DNA of 64,000 nt, taken from an uncultured Paracoccaceae bacterium (lineage in GTDB: Bacteria > Pseudomonadota > Alphaproteobacteria > Rhodobacterales > Rhodobacteraceae). Positions 26,213 through 34,706 of the stretch are shown piece after piece; the stretch's first letter is position 1; the number at the start of each line of letters is the position of its first letter. The DNA is taken from NCBI GenBank assembly GCA_905182105.1, contig CAJJAR010000004.1:28996-92995 (forward strand). Reading direction: 5' to 3'. The position numbers and the translations under genes were made by a program. The notes beneath the pieces are model-generated. The model worked only from the letters and a program-made list of their open reading frames with translations, did not search any database and had not been told where the DNA came from.

Positions 26213-26386
26213 CTATTTTTTAGCGTCAGCTTCTTTTTTTAGAATTGCGAATACGAATAATACTGCGGCACCTGACAAAACTAACATTTCGCCTATATCG
26301 TTCAGAAATGCAGAGTTGAAATAAGAACCAAGGCCCACATTCGCACTGAAAACTGCAAATAATAGCATTGAAAGAAGTAATTGCAT
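26213..26386 (-). CDS. Small membrane protein at head of the DHPS operon
   Basis: 57 aa from the ATG at 26386, preceded by GAGAGG with 7-base spacing. Two hydrophobic helices (about residues 1-18 and 33-50) and a lysine-rich C-terminus (KKEADAKK) indicate a small inner-membrane protein. I do not recognise a named family. It is the first gene of the operon, 32 bp before the TRAP binding protein and directly after the putative operators, so it may be an accessory part of the transporter. Confidence 0.65.
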   Translation of the reverse strand: MQLLLSMLLFAVFSANVGLGSYFNSAFLNDIGEMLVLSGAAVLFVFAILKKEADAKK

Positions 26387-26425
26387 GCTGTGGCCTCTCG
26401 TAATCGTGATCTCTAGTTTTAACAA

Positions 26426-26462
26426 TGTAAGCCTTTACAATAATAAAATGCAAGAGCTTACA
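26426..26462. promoter_or_regulatory. Two tandem LacI-type operator candidates
   Basis: Two related 14-bp sites, TGTAAGCCTTTACA (26426-26439) and TGCAAGAGCTTACA (26449-26462), start 23 bp apart. They lie between the DHPS operon and the divergent LacI-type gene. The first has TGTAA/TTACA arms; the second TGCAA/TTACA. Spacing near two helical turns suits cooperative dimers. Confidence 0.6.
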
Positions 26463-26546
26463 TTTCTATTGCGGGTATTTCATTTTTTTCATACACTTTG
26501 TATTGCATTAATAAGGCCTAAAGCCGGGCCGTGATTGTGGATATCG

Positions 26547-27569
26547 ATGTCAAAAGAACAACCGACCCCAACCTTGCAAGATGTTGCAACTGCGGCAAAA
26601 GTTTCCACCGCGACGGTTTCGCGTTGTTTGAACTTTCCAGATCAGGTCAAAGAAAAGACTCGTACTAAAGTTCTCAAAGCTATCAAAATGCTGAGCTATT
26701 CGCCAAACTTTGGTGCACGTGCGATGGCGTCGCGTCGGACAGACACAATCGGTGCAATTATACCAACAATGGGAAATGCTATTTTTGCTCGTGGTCTGCA
26801 GGCCTTTCAAGACGAGCTGCATCTACATGGTTTTACTATGTTGGTTGCCAGTACTTCTTATCGCGAGGACATCGAGGAAGAACAAATTCGCGCGCTTGTT
26901 GGGCGTGGTGCTGATGCCTTACTGCTCATAGGGCATGCGCGCAGCCCAGAGATCTATCGCTTTCTTGAAGCTCAAGCGGTGCCTGCACTTGTAACGTGGG
27001 CTTTTGATACTAGCCTATCACGTCCTTCGATTGGCTTCGACAATCAGAAAGCTATGTGCAGAATGGCTAAGAAAGTGATCGATTTGGGCCACAGAAATCT
27101 CGCACTAGTTTCGGCGGAAACTATCCTGAACGACCGAGCAAAGGCGCGCCAATTGGGAATAGAGGACGCGATGGTTGCAGCTAACCTTTGTGCTAAAACG
27201 TTACATATTGTGAAGACAACGTACGGTATCGAGGAAGGCGCAACTGCGTTTGAACAGGTGATGAAAGCAGCACCGCAGACAACTGCTGTTTTTTGCGGTA
27301 ATGATGTTTTGGCTGTGGGTGCCTTGCGAAGGGCACGAGAGCTGGGTTTCAAAGTACCACAGGATGTATCCATCATCGGCTTTGACGACATTGAATTGGC
27401 AGAAATCGCCTATCCTGCACTTACAACTGTCCACGTTCCTCACCGTGAGATGGGGCGCAGGGCAGGAGAGGCCCTGATAAAACTGTTAAATGAAGGGACG
27501 CAAATCGAAGCTGTTGAACTTGAAGCGAGCTTAGTTTTTCGCGATACACTTGCGCCTGCTAGAAATTGA
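26547..27569 (+). CDS. LacI family regulator of the DHPS operon
   Basis: 340 aa from the ATG at 26547; the annotatable frame begins with a TTG four codons earlier. The helix-turn-helix is PTLQDVATAAKVSTATVSRC, the hinge region MLSYSPNFGARAMASRRTD, followed by the sugar-binding-like effector domain (VSIIGFDDIELAEIAYPALTT). It is divergent from the operon holding TRAP, hpsN and comDE, with two candidate operators between them. The effector is probably DHPS or a product, by inference only. Confidence 0.87.
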   Translation: MSKEQPTPTLQDVATAAKVSTATVSRCLNFPDQVKEKTRTKVLKAIKMLSYSPNFGARAMASRRTDTIGAIIPTMGNAIFARGLQAFQDELHLHGFTMLVASTSYREDIEEEQIRALVGRGADALLLIGHARSPEIYRFLEAQAVPALVTWAFDTSLSRPSIGFDNQKAMCRMAKKVIDLGHRNLALVSAETILNDRAKARQLGIEDAMVAANLCAKTLHIVKTTYGIEEGATAFEQVMKAAPQTTAVFCGNDVLAVGALRRARELGFKVPQDVSIIGFDDIELAEIAYPALTTVHVPHREMGRRAGEALIKLLNEGTQIEAVELEASLVFRDTLAPARN

Positions 27570-27824
27570 GTTGCAAACGATAAACGTGGCTATTTCAACA
27601 AATATCTTAATCCTAGGGCCTGAACCTGCTCTTTCGTAAGTTACAGTGAGTTGGGCACCCGGTGAAAAGTTGGATTACGCCATTTTTGCAGCCTGCCTTG
27701 CTTTTTAGCGTCGTTGGTATTCGCTCGTTAATTGCCACAGAACGTTTTTATGGCCTTCGAGCAGCTCACCAACATGATGTATCGGCAACAAAGGCAACAT
27801 GGGTGAAAGCTGTCCACATTTTTC

Positions 27825-28352
27825 TTAGAGCTCTTCAATTACCCCATAATTTCCTGAGGAAAACACCAGAGGCCTGCCAGTTCTTACTTGTGCATTGTTG
27901 ACTTGTCCAATTACGATTACGTGGTCTCCAGCGGGATGTGTTGCGACGTGACTGCATTCAAAACGTGCAATGCAGCTTTCTATCAATGGGACGCCGTGTG
28001 TGTTGAGACCGTGCTCTATATCCCTAAAGGCATAACCGTTTTTAGCGAAGGCTTCGCAGATATCTTTTTGCTGGTCTGATAGTACATGGATTGCGAAATG
28101 TTTGGCATGTGAGAAATGTTTGAACCGGCTGGAGTTAATCCCAGGCGACCACATCACAAGGGCAGGATCCAGCGAGAGGGACGAAAAGCTGTTGGCCGTC
28201 ATTCCGATTACGCCGTCATCCGTCTTTGTGCTGATCACGGTGATGCCGGTTGCGAAACGCCCAAAGGCGTCCCGCAGCAATCGCGTGTTGTCGCCGTCAG
28301 GGGCGAAGTTTTGCGCCGTTTGATCTGTCATTTCAGATGCCATATCTTTCAT
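27825..28352 (-). CDS. Flavin reductase, SmoA-like
   Basis: 175 aa from the ATG at 28352, which overlaps the aldo/keto reductase stop by 1 base. It is a flavin-reductase-like domain protein: LRDAFGRFATGITVISTK, GMTANSFSSLSLDPALVMWS, the HFAIHVLSDQQ strand, and HPAGDHVIVIGQV near the end. Proteins of this class supply reduced FMN to a partner monooxygenase. Together with the next two genes it reproduces the reductase-AKR-monooxygenase set (SmoA, SmoB, SmoC) of the sulfoquinovose monooxygenase pathway. Confidence 0.85.
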   Translation of the reverse strand: MKDMASEMTDQTAQNFAPDGDNTRLLRDAFGRFATGITVISTKTDDGVIGMTANSFSSLSLDPALVMWSPGINSSRFKHFSHAKHFAIHVLSDQQKDICEAFAKNGYAFRDIEHGLNTHGVPLIESCIARFECSHVATHPAGDHVIVIGQVNNAQVRTGRPLVFSSGNYGVIEEL

Positions 28353-29242
28353 CAAGCGACCTCGCGGCCCAGTGCTGCTGTATAGATTTTGAACCACGTG
28401 ATGCGGTCCATGTTGACCTTCAGTGCGTCTGAAAGACCAGCGATGCGGGTTAGGTTATTGGTGCCCATGACAGGTAGTACTTTGGCAGGGTGTGCCAAAA
28501 TCCAAGCCACAGCAACTGCCGCGCGGTCCACACCGTTTTCGTCTGCGATCACATCAAGGGTTTTCATCACGTTGGTGTTGCCGTTCATCAAAGAACCACC
28601 GCCCAAAGGGGACCATGCCATTGCGTGCTGGCCGTTCTTTTGGTGATAGGCGAGGTCGCCGTTGGTCAGGCATTCATGCGCTGTTGCAGACATTTCGATC
28701 TGGTTGGTGACCAGCGGGTTTTTCATGTCAGATTGCAACAGGTCGCAATCCCATGGTTTAAAGTTGGACACACCGATGTTGCCAACCTTGCCTGATGCAA
28801 CCAATGCATCAAGGGCCGCGCCAGTTTCATTGTGATCCATGAACGGGTCGGGGCGGTGCACCAGCAATAGGTCGATGTGGTCGATACCCATATTGGTCAA
28901 GGACGCATCAACGGATGCGTTAATGTGCGCGGTGGATGTGTCGTAATATTTGACCGGCGCATCGCTGTATTTGCCGCAGGGCGCGATAATGTCGAACTTG
29001 GTCACGATCTCCATCTTGGCACGCAAGGACGGCACGGCCCGCAGGGTTTCGCCCAATACAGCCTCAGCCGAATAATCGCCGTAAATGTCGGCTTGGTCAA
29101 AGCTGGTTATGCCTTGATCGAGGCAGGCGTTGATTTTCGCCTCAACGTGTTTGACCGAAGTGTCGGCATCGTCCGCAACGCGCCACATGCCATAGACAAT
29201 ACGGCTAAGTTCAAGGGAGGGGGAAAGTGTGACGCGTTCCAT
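28352..29242 (-). CDS. Aldo/keto reductase, SmoB-like
   Basis: 296 aa (beta/alpha)8 aldo/keto reductase. The catalytic tetrad is visible as Asp and Tyr in SFDQADIYGDY, Lys in EIVTKFDI and His in LLLVHRPDP; the NADP-binding end has LPVMGTNNLTRIAGL. In the sulfo-SMO pathway SmoB reduces 6-oxo-glucose, the product of C-S cleavage, to glucose. Overlaps of 1 base with both neighbours indicate tight translational coupling with the flavin reductase and the monooxygenase. The pathway role is inferred from this trio. Confidence 0.82.
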   Translation of the reverse strand: MERVTLSPSLELSRIVYGMWRVADDADTSVKHVEAKINACLDQGITSFDQADIYGDYSAEAVLGETLRAVPSLRAKMEIVTKFDIIAPCGKYSDAPVKYYDTSTAHINASVDASLTNMGIDHIDLLLVHRPDPFMDHNETGAALDALVASGKVGNIGVSNFKPWDCDLLQSDMKNPLVTNQIEMSATAHECLTNGDLAYHQKNGQHAMAWSPLGGGSLMNGNTNVMKTLDVIADENGVDRAAVAVAWILAHPAKVLPVMGTNNLTRIAGLSDALKVNMDRITWFKIYTAALGREVA

Positions 29243-30396
29243 TAACGGCGTACTCCTGCAGCAAGGGGTGTGAGTGGGGTGGCAGCTGGTACTCGACCAT
29301 ATGTATGTGGAAGTGAACAGGTTTCCAGGTGTGGCATGACCAGTTTGCCGAAATATTCAGCTTCCTCAATATGGGGATAGCCAGAGAAGATGAAGGCCCG
29401 AATACCCATTTTCTTGTAGTCTTCGATTTTACTTAGAACTTGATCCGCGGAACCAACCAATGCGGCACCACAGCCAGAGCGCGCACGACCTATGCCAGTC
29501 CATAAATTAGGTTCGATGTACCCGTACTCATCGGCCAGTTCACGGTTCTTGGCCTGATGTGAAACACCAAGGGACGTGGAATCCAAAGCACGTTCACGGA
29601 TCATGCGGCCATATTCGTCATCCAACTTGGATGTGATGTATTCCGCGTATTCTTGCGCCTCTTTTTCGGTGTCGCGCACGATCATGTGGACGCGCAGCCC
29701 GTAATCCAATGTGCGGTCATATTTTTCGGCCACTTGGTTCACAGCCTTCATGCGTCCTGCCAATGCGTCCTGTACCTCAGGCCACATCAGGTAAACGTCA
29801 CAGTGCTGACCGCACAGCTCAAGCGCCGCTGGGGAATAGCCGCCAAAATACAAAAGTGGACCGCCTGTTTGGTATGATTTGACGGGGTCTGTGGTGAGCC
29901 CCTTAAAGTCATAGACCTCGCCAGAATAATTGATCTCGTCCTGTGTCCAAGCCTGTTTGAGGATTTCCACAACCTCGCGGGAGCGTAGGTAGCGATAGTT
30001 GCTGTCTTCTTTTTGGCCGGGGAAATCAGAACTGATGATGTTGACGGTCAAACGCCCTTCCAACATGTGGTCCAGCGTCGAAATGGTGCGGGCTAGCATG
30101 ATGGGCTGCATCTCGCCGCAGCGCACAGCCGCCAGCAGGTTGATGTCTTTGGTGATCGACGCACAGCCTGCCACGAAAGACAGCGTGTCCTGACCAACCT
30201 GATAAGAGGAGGGGCACAGGATGTTGCGAAAACCCTGCTGTTCTGCGGTTTTAACGATGTCGCTACAATGTGCCCAACTGGATCGCAAGTCGCCGTCCGG
30301 CACACCCAAAAACTGATAGTCGTCCGAACATAGGGCTGAAAACCACGAGACCTCAGAGGCCGTCAGATCGGGCGATGTGATTGGTACAACTGTCAT
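29242..30396 (-). CDS. FMNH2-dependent monooxygenase, SsuD/SmoC-like (probable sulfoquinovose monooxygenase)
   Basis: 384 aa, bacterial luciferase-like (LLM class). Family landmarks are GFRNILCPSSYQVGQDTLSF, LLAAVRCGEMQPIMLARTIS, GRLTVNIISSDFPGQKEDSN, PLLYFGGYSPAALELC, and the C-terminal GIRAFIFSGYPHIEEAEYFG. This is the alkanesulfonate monooxygenase group, which uses reduced flavin and oxygen to release sulfite. The partner genes (flavin reductase, aldo/keto reductase) point to SmoC, which converts sulfoquinovose to 6-oxo-glucose. A general SsuD acting on alkanesulfonates would usually sit with ssuABC transport genes, absent here. Confidence 0.8.
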   Translation of the reverse strand: MTVVPITSPDLTASEVSWFSALCSDDYQFLGVPDGDLRSSWAHCSDIVKTAEQQGFRNILCPSSYQVGQDTLSFVAGCASITKDINLLAAVRCGEMQPIMLARTISTLDHMLEGRLTVNIISSDFPGQKEDSNYRYLRSREVVEILKQAWTQDEINYSGEVYDFKGLTTDPVKSYQTGGPLLYFGGYSPAALELCGQHCDVYLMWPEVQDALAGRMKAVNQVAEKYDRTLDYGLRVHMIVRDTEKEAQEYAEYITSKLDDEYGRMIRERALDSTSLGVSHQAKNRELADEYGYIEPNLWTGIGRARSGCGAALVGSADQVLSKIEDYKKMGIRAFIFSGYPHIEEAEYFGKLVMPHLETCSLPHTYGRVPAATPLTPLAAGVRR

Positions 30397-30427
30397 TTTG
30401 AAACCTGCGAAAATTAATCAATTTCAT

Positions 30428-30440
30428 ATTGCATAGCAAT
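30428..30440. promoter_or_regulatory. Palindrome in the divergent smo-like/gntR promoter
   Basis: ATTGCATAGCAAT has 5-bp inverted arms around ATA in the gap between the monooxygenase gene and the divergent GntR gene. Two partly repeated TGTA(A)ATCAAT-like stretches follow at about 30450-30472. It is a candidate site for the adjacent GntR regulator. Confidence 0.4.
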
Positions 30441-30507
30441 CGATCTAGTGTAAATCAATGGTGTATCAATTCTTTCATTCCAGCGTTTGCGCGCGATGAG
30501 GAGCCCT

Positions 30508-31218
30508 GTGTCTGACCAACCCAAAAATTCCAATGCGCTGCCCAAATATGTGCAGATCAGCGAACTGCTGATACGCGATATTGCGGCTGGGCGTTTGATG
30601 GATGGGGAACGGTTGCCGCCTGAACGCGAGATGGCAGATGGGTTGAACACTTCCGTGGGCACCCTGCGCAAAGCCCTTGCTATACTCGAGAAAAAGGGGA
30701 TGCTGGATCGTCTTCAGGGGTCGGGCAACTACATCCGCCATGGCGCGGATGAGGCCAGCATATACAGTATGTTCCGCCTTGAGTTGCCTGAGGGCGGGGG
30801 GTTGCCGCGCGCGGATACATTGGATGTACAGGCATTGGAAAAGCCCGCTGATTTGCCCCAGTTTGGAACGGCTGATCACGGCACGCGGATTCGTCGCCTG
30901 CGCTATTTGAATGAAACAATCATCGCGATTGAGGAAATCTGGCTCGACGGGGATGCGGGCACCTTGCCCCCCAACGCACTTTCGGATTCGTTGTACCACT
31001 TTTACCAAAAACATCTGGGGTTCTGGATCACCTCGGCAGAGGACCGCGTCAGCGTGGCCGCTGTACCAGATTGGACCCCTGACACCTTTACAAAACCTGC
31101 CGGTGCGCTGACAGGATATATCGAACGCTTTAGTTGGGCAGACGGCCCCAAAGCGGTCGAGTTTTCACGCACTTGGTTTGACCCATCACGCGCAATCTAT
31201 GTGCAAAGACTGAAATAG
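30508..31218 (+). CDS. GntR family regulator (HutC/UTRA type)
   Basis: 236 aa from the GTG at 30508, which has GAGGAG just upstream; an ATG at 30496 lacks a ribosome site. The N-terminal winged helix is clear (PKYVQISELLIRDIAAGRLM, LPPEREMADGLNTSVGTLRKAL), followed by a UTRA effector domain (RIRRLRYLNETIIAIEEIWL). It is divergent from the smo-like trio and 10 bp ahead of a Gfo/Idh/MocA gene, so it probably controls both. The likely effector is sulfoquinovose or a derivative, by context only. Confidence 0.87.
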   Translation: MSDQPKNSNALPKYVQISELLIRDIAAGRLMDGERLPPEREMADGLNTSVGTLRKALAILEKKGMLDRLQGSGNYIRHGADEASIYSMFRLELPEGGGLPRADTLDVQALEKPADLPQFGTADHGTRIRRLRYLNETIIAIEEIWLDGDAGTLPPNALSDSLYHFYQKHLGFWITSAEDRVSVAAVPDWTPDTFTKPAGALTGYIERFSWADGPKAVEFSRTWFDPSRAIYVQRLK

Positions 31219-31228
31219 GAATGCGAAC

Positions 31229-32341
31229 ATGGCTAAGTTAATCAACTACGGCATCATCGGCTGCGGCATGATGGGACAAGAGCACCTACGCAATATCGCC
31301 TTGCTACCTGACACCAACGTGGCCGCCATCTTTGAACCCGATGTTGGCATGGCAGGAATCGCCAAAATCTTGGCTCCCAACGCGCAGTTCTGTGACAGTA
31401 TTGATGCCCTGTTGGTGATTGAGGCGTTGGATTGTCTGGTTATTGTCAGCCCGAACTTTATGCATTTGGAACAGTTGGAACAGATCGCCCAAACGCGGTC
31501 TTTGCCGATCTTGGTGGAAAAGCCACTGTTCACAGATCCAAACGCATTTGCCCGTGTGCGCAAGTTCAGCGAAACCTATCCATCCCCCGTTTGGGTCGCG
31601 ATGGAATACCGCTATATGCCGCCAATCGCTGCCCTGCGGTCAGAGGTGGAAGAGGCCACTGGTGGGATCAAGATGCTGTCGATCCGCGAACACCGTTTCC
31701 CGTTCCTTGAAAAGGTCGGCGATTGGAACCGCTTTAACGCCAAATCGGGTGGCACATTCGTTGAGAAATGTTGTCACTTCTTTGATCTGATGCGTTTGCT
31801 GACCAAATCAGAACCCGTGCGGATCATGGCCAGTGCGGGCCAGAACGTGAACCATTTGGACGAGGTTTATGACGGTCAAACATCAGATATTATCGACAAC
31901 GGTTATGTCATTGTGGATTTTGAGAACGGGATGCGTGCGATGCTGGAACTGTGCATGTTTGCCGAAGGATCGCGTTATCAAGAAGAGGTGAGCGTGGTTG
32001 GCCCCAAAGGCAAGATCGAGGCGCTTGTGCCAGGGCCGGGCCGTTTCTGGCCTGCGCATCTGGGCGATGCCCCAATCCCGCAATTGATCGTCAGCCCGCG
32101 CAATCCCAGCGGGCCAGAGGTACGCGAAATCCCCGTTGATCCCACATTGCTGGATGCCGGGGATCACAACGGGTCTACATTTTATCAACACGAGGGTTTC
32201 TTGGCCTTGGTGCGCGGGGAGCGTGATGTTGCAGACGTGACGTTTGAGGATGGATTGCGGGCCGTGGCAATGGGCATGGCCGCACAAGAAAGCGCGCGGA
32301 CAGGGCAAAGCGTGCTATGGGCTGAGTTCATGGATAAATAG
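31229..32341 (+). CDS. Gfo/Idh/MocA family protein, possible NAD-dependent sulfoquinovosidase
   Basis: 370 aa. It has the Rossmann motif YGIIGCGMMGQEHLRNI and EKP motif LVEKPLFTD. The second domain carries VAMEYRYMPPIAALR and GGTFVEKCCHFFDLMRLL. Co-transcribed with the GntR regulator (10-bp gap) and opposite the smo-like trio. A family of NAD-dependent sulfoquinovosidases (GH188) has this fold and occurs in SQ clusters. No GH31 sulfoquinovosidase is visible nearby, so this protein is a candidate for releasing SQ from its glycosides. A plain sugar dehydrogenase is the alternative; residue-level support was not checked. Confidence 0.7.
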   Translation: MAKLINYGIIGCGMMGQEHLRNIALLPDTNVAAIFEPDVGMAGIAKILAPNAQFCDSIDALLVIEALDCLVIVSPNFMHLEQLEQIAQTRSLPILVEKPLFTDPNAFARVRKFSETYPSPVWVAMEYRYMPPIAALRSEVEEATGGIKMLSIREHRFPFLEKVGDWNRFNAKSGGTFVEKCCHFFDLMRLLTKSEPVRIMASAGQNVNHLDEVYDGQTSDIIDNGYVIVDFENGMRAMLELCMFAEGSRYQEEVSVVGPKGKIEALVPGPGRFWPAHLGDAPIPQLIVSPRNPSGPEVREIPVDPTLLDAGDHNGSTFYQHEGFLALVRGERDVADVTFEDGLRAVAMGMAAQESARTGQSVLWAEFMDK

Positions 32342-32531
32342 GCAGAGCAATGAAAGCGATGACGTTTTGAAGTTGGACATAATAGGCATGGAGTGTTCAT
32401 TCCGGAATCTCGCCACTGGCCCTTTAGGCGGCTTGATAAATACGCTGTTCTTGGCTGTGCCCAATCGATTGAATTTTGCAATCAAACATCATTGGCGTTT
32501 GAAAACCCGAACTTGAAGCGGAGACCCACCC

Positions 32532-33362
32532 ATGACGGCTTACAACCCAGAAGAAGATGGCGCAAAAATGTCTTTTGCCAAAGATATGAGCTATATTGAC
32601 TACCTGTCGCTTGATCCCATCCTGGGATCGCAAAACCTTCAATCTGATGCACACGATGAAATGCTCTTTATTATTCAGCATCAGACCTCAGAGCTTTGGA
32701 TGCGGTTGGCCTTGCACGAATTAAGCACTGCGCGCGAAAAGCTCGCACAAAAGGATTTCCCACCTGTTTTCAAGATGCTGACACGCGTCGCACGTATTTT
32801 TGAGCAGCTTAACAATGCATGGGACGTGTTGCGCACCATGACACCAAGTGAATACACGGAGTTTCGCGGCGATCTAGGCGCGTCTTCGGGTTTTCAATCG
32901 CATCAATACCGATTGATTGAGTTTATCGTCGGTAACCGCAACCGCTCTATGGTTAAGGTCCACAAACATCGACCTGATTTGCATCACATGTTGGCGCAAG
33001 AGCTGGGCAAAAAATCACTCTATCACGTAGCATTAGATTGCCTTGCACATGAACTGGATATGACATTTCCGTCTGAAGTATATCGGATGGACGCTCCACA
33101 TCAAGCTTGCACAGAAGTCATGGATGCTTGGACACAAGTTTACCGCGATCCGAAAGCGCATTGGCATCTTTATGAATTGGCTGAGAAGCTTGTCGACCTA
33201 GAAGATTATTTTCGACGCTGGAGATTTAACCATGTCACAACAGTCGAACGGATAATCGGTTTTAAACGTGGAACCGGTGGGACGTCTGGTGTCAAATATC
33301 TTCGCAAGATGCTTGAGGTCGAACTTTTTCCAGAGCTTTGGAACCTACGTGGTCAATTGTGA
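32532..33362 (+). CDS. kynA: Tryptophan 2,3-dioxygenase
   Basis: 276 aa, the usual bacterial length. It opens the indole ring of L-tryptophan to N-formylkynurenine with a heme cofactor. Conserved stretches are FIIQHQTSELWMRLALHEL, GFQSHQYRLIEFIVGNRN and KRGTGGTSGVKYLRKMLEVE. GGAG lies 8 bases before the ATG. It stands alone: no kynureninase or formamidase gene is adjacent, and it converges on xylA. Confidence 0.95.
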   Translation: MTAYNPEEDGAKMSFAKDMSYIDYLSLDPILGSQNLQSDAHDEMLFIIQHQTSELWMRLALHELSTAREKLAQKDFPPVFKMLTRVARIFEQLNNAWDVLRTMTPSEYTEFRGDLGASSGFQSHQYRLIEFIVGNRNRSMVKVHKHRPDLHHMLAQELGKKSLYHVALDCLAHELDMTFPSEVYRMDAPHQACTEVMDAWTQVYRDPKAHWHLYELAEKLVDLEDYFRRWRFNHVTTVERIIGFKRGTGGTSGVKYLRKMLEVELFPELWNLRGQL

Positions 33363-33367
33363 AAGCC

Positions 33368-33391
33368 GGGCGGAGGTCATAACCCCCGCCC
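33368..33391. terminator. Terminator hairpin between convergent kynA and xylA
   Basis: GGGCGGAGG pairs with CCCCCGCCC (one mismatch) across a 6-nt loop in the 36-bp gap between the two stop codons. It is followed on the plus strand by CAAAAACC and on the minus strand by GGCTTTC, so there is little T tract. Confidence 0.5.
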
Positions 33392-33398
33392 AAAAACC

Positions 33399-34706
33399 TT
33401 AAACGTAGCGGTTTACGATATTTTCTAGCTTTTCTTGCTGGCCTGACACCGGTTGCGGATCAAGTCTGCGCGCCTCGGCCTGTGCCGCGATTCCGTCCAG
33501 TGTCGCCCCATTGCCCAACATCGCCTGTGCATCGTCGGTTGTCCAACCGGCGTAGCGCCCCTCGCGTGGGCCTTCCAACGCCTTGTCTTCTATCATTTTT
33601 GCCGCTGCTTTTAGGCCGCGTGCACAGATGTCCATGCCGCCAACATGGGCTGCAATTAGGTCTTCGGCGTCAAGTGATTGACGACGCAATTTGGCGTCGA
33701 AATTGGTGCCGCCTGTGGTGAAGCCACCCGCCTTTAACACCTCGTAATAGGCCATTGCCGCCTCTGGGGCGTTGTTGGGGAATTGGTCGGTGTCCCAACC
33801 GGATTGGTAATCATTGCGGTTCATGTCGATAGAACCAAAGATGCCCAAAGCATTGGCCATCGCCAGTTCATGTTCAAACGAGTGACCCGCCAAAATCGCG
33901 TGACCCTGTTCAACATTCACCTTCACCTCGTCCTCAAGGCCAAAGCGCTTGAGGAAGCCGTAAACTGTGGCAACGTCATAGTCATACTGATGTTTTGTTG
34001 GCTCTTGGGGTTTTGGTTCGATCAGGATCGCGCCCTTGAACCCGATCTTGTGTTTGTACTCAACCACCATGGTTAGGAAGCGGCCCATCTGTTCCAACTC
34101 GCGCGACAGGTCGGTGTTCAAAAGGGTTTCATACCCTTCGCGACCGCCCCACAGCACATAGTTTTCACCGCCCAATCGGTGTGTCACATCCATCGCGTTC
34201 TTCACGATAGAGGCACAGTAAGCGAATACATTAGGGTCAGGATTGGTGCTGGCCCCTGACATGTAGCGGCGGTTTGAGAACATGTTGGCTGTACCCCAAA
34301 GCAACTTGGGACCATTTTCCATCTTGGCCTCAAAGTAATCGGCCATTTCATGCAGGCGGCTGTTGCTTTGCGCCAGCGTTGCACCCTCTGGGCGTACATC
34401 GTGGTCGTGGAAGCAATAGTAGGGCACACCCAAAATACGGAACATGTCAAAGGCCGCATCGGCTTTCATCTTGGCCAGTTCCATCGTGTCGGCAGGGAAC
34501 CACGGACGATCAAACGTTTGGCCGCCAAAGGGGTCATTCCCCTCCCAAACAAAGTTGTGCCAGTAGCACACGGCAAAACGCAGATGCTCTGACATGGGTT
34601 TGCCCATGATCATTTCGTTTGGGTTGTAGTGACGGAAGGCCAATGGGTTGGTGCTGTCTGGCCCTTCAAACTGAACAGGGGCGATGGCGTTAAAATAGTT
34701 GCTCAT
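33399..34706 (-). CDS. xylA: Xylose isomerase
   Basis: 435 aa, standard class II length. It interconverts D-xylose and D-xylulose. Active-site regions are [17 protein letters not shown], the [14 protein letters not shown] motif, [36 protein letters not shown] and [20 protein letters not shown]. Its ATG overlaps the stop of the upstream LacI gene (ATGA). No xylulokinase or xylose transporter gene is adjacent. Confidence 0.96.
   Translation of the reverse strand: MSNYFNAIAPVQFEGPDSTNPLAFRHYNPNEMIMGKPMSEHLRFAVCYWHNFVWEGNDPFGGQTFDRPWFPADTMELAKMKADAAFDMFRILGVPYYCFHDHDVRPEGATLAQSNSRLHEMADYFEAKMENGPKLLWGTANMFSNRRYMSGASTNPDPNVFAYCASIVKNAMDVTHRLGGENYVLWGGREGYETLLNTDLSRELEQMGRFLTMVVEYKHKIGFKGAILIEPKPQEPTKHQYDYDVATVYGFLKRFGLEDEVKVNVEQGHAILAGHSFEHELAMANALGIFGSIDMNRNDYQSGWDTDQFPNNAPEAAMAYYEVLKAGGFTTGGTNFDAKLRRQSLDAEDLIAAHVGGMDICARGLKAAAKMIEDKALEGPREGRYAGWTTDDAQAMLGNGATLDGIAAQAEARRLDPQPVSGQQEKLENIVNRYV

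Noticed and set aside
27662..27901. 79-codon open frame after the LacI gene
   Set aside because: No ribosome site or family features; its 3' end is antisense to the flavin reductase gene.
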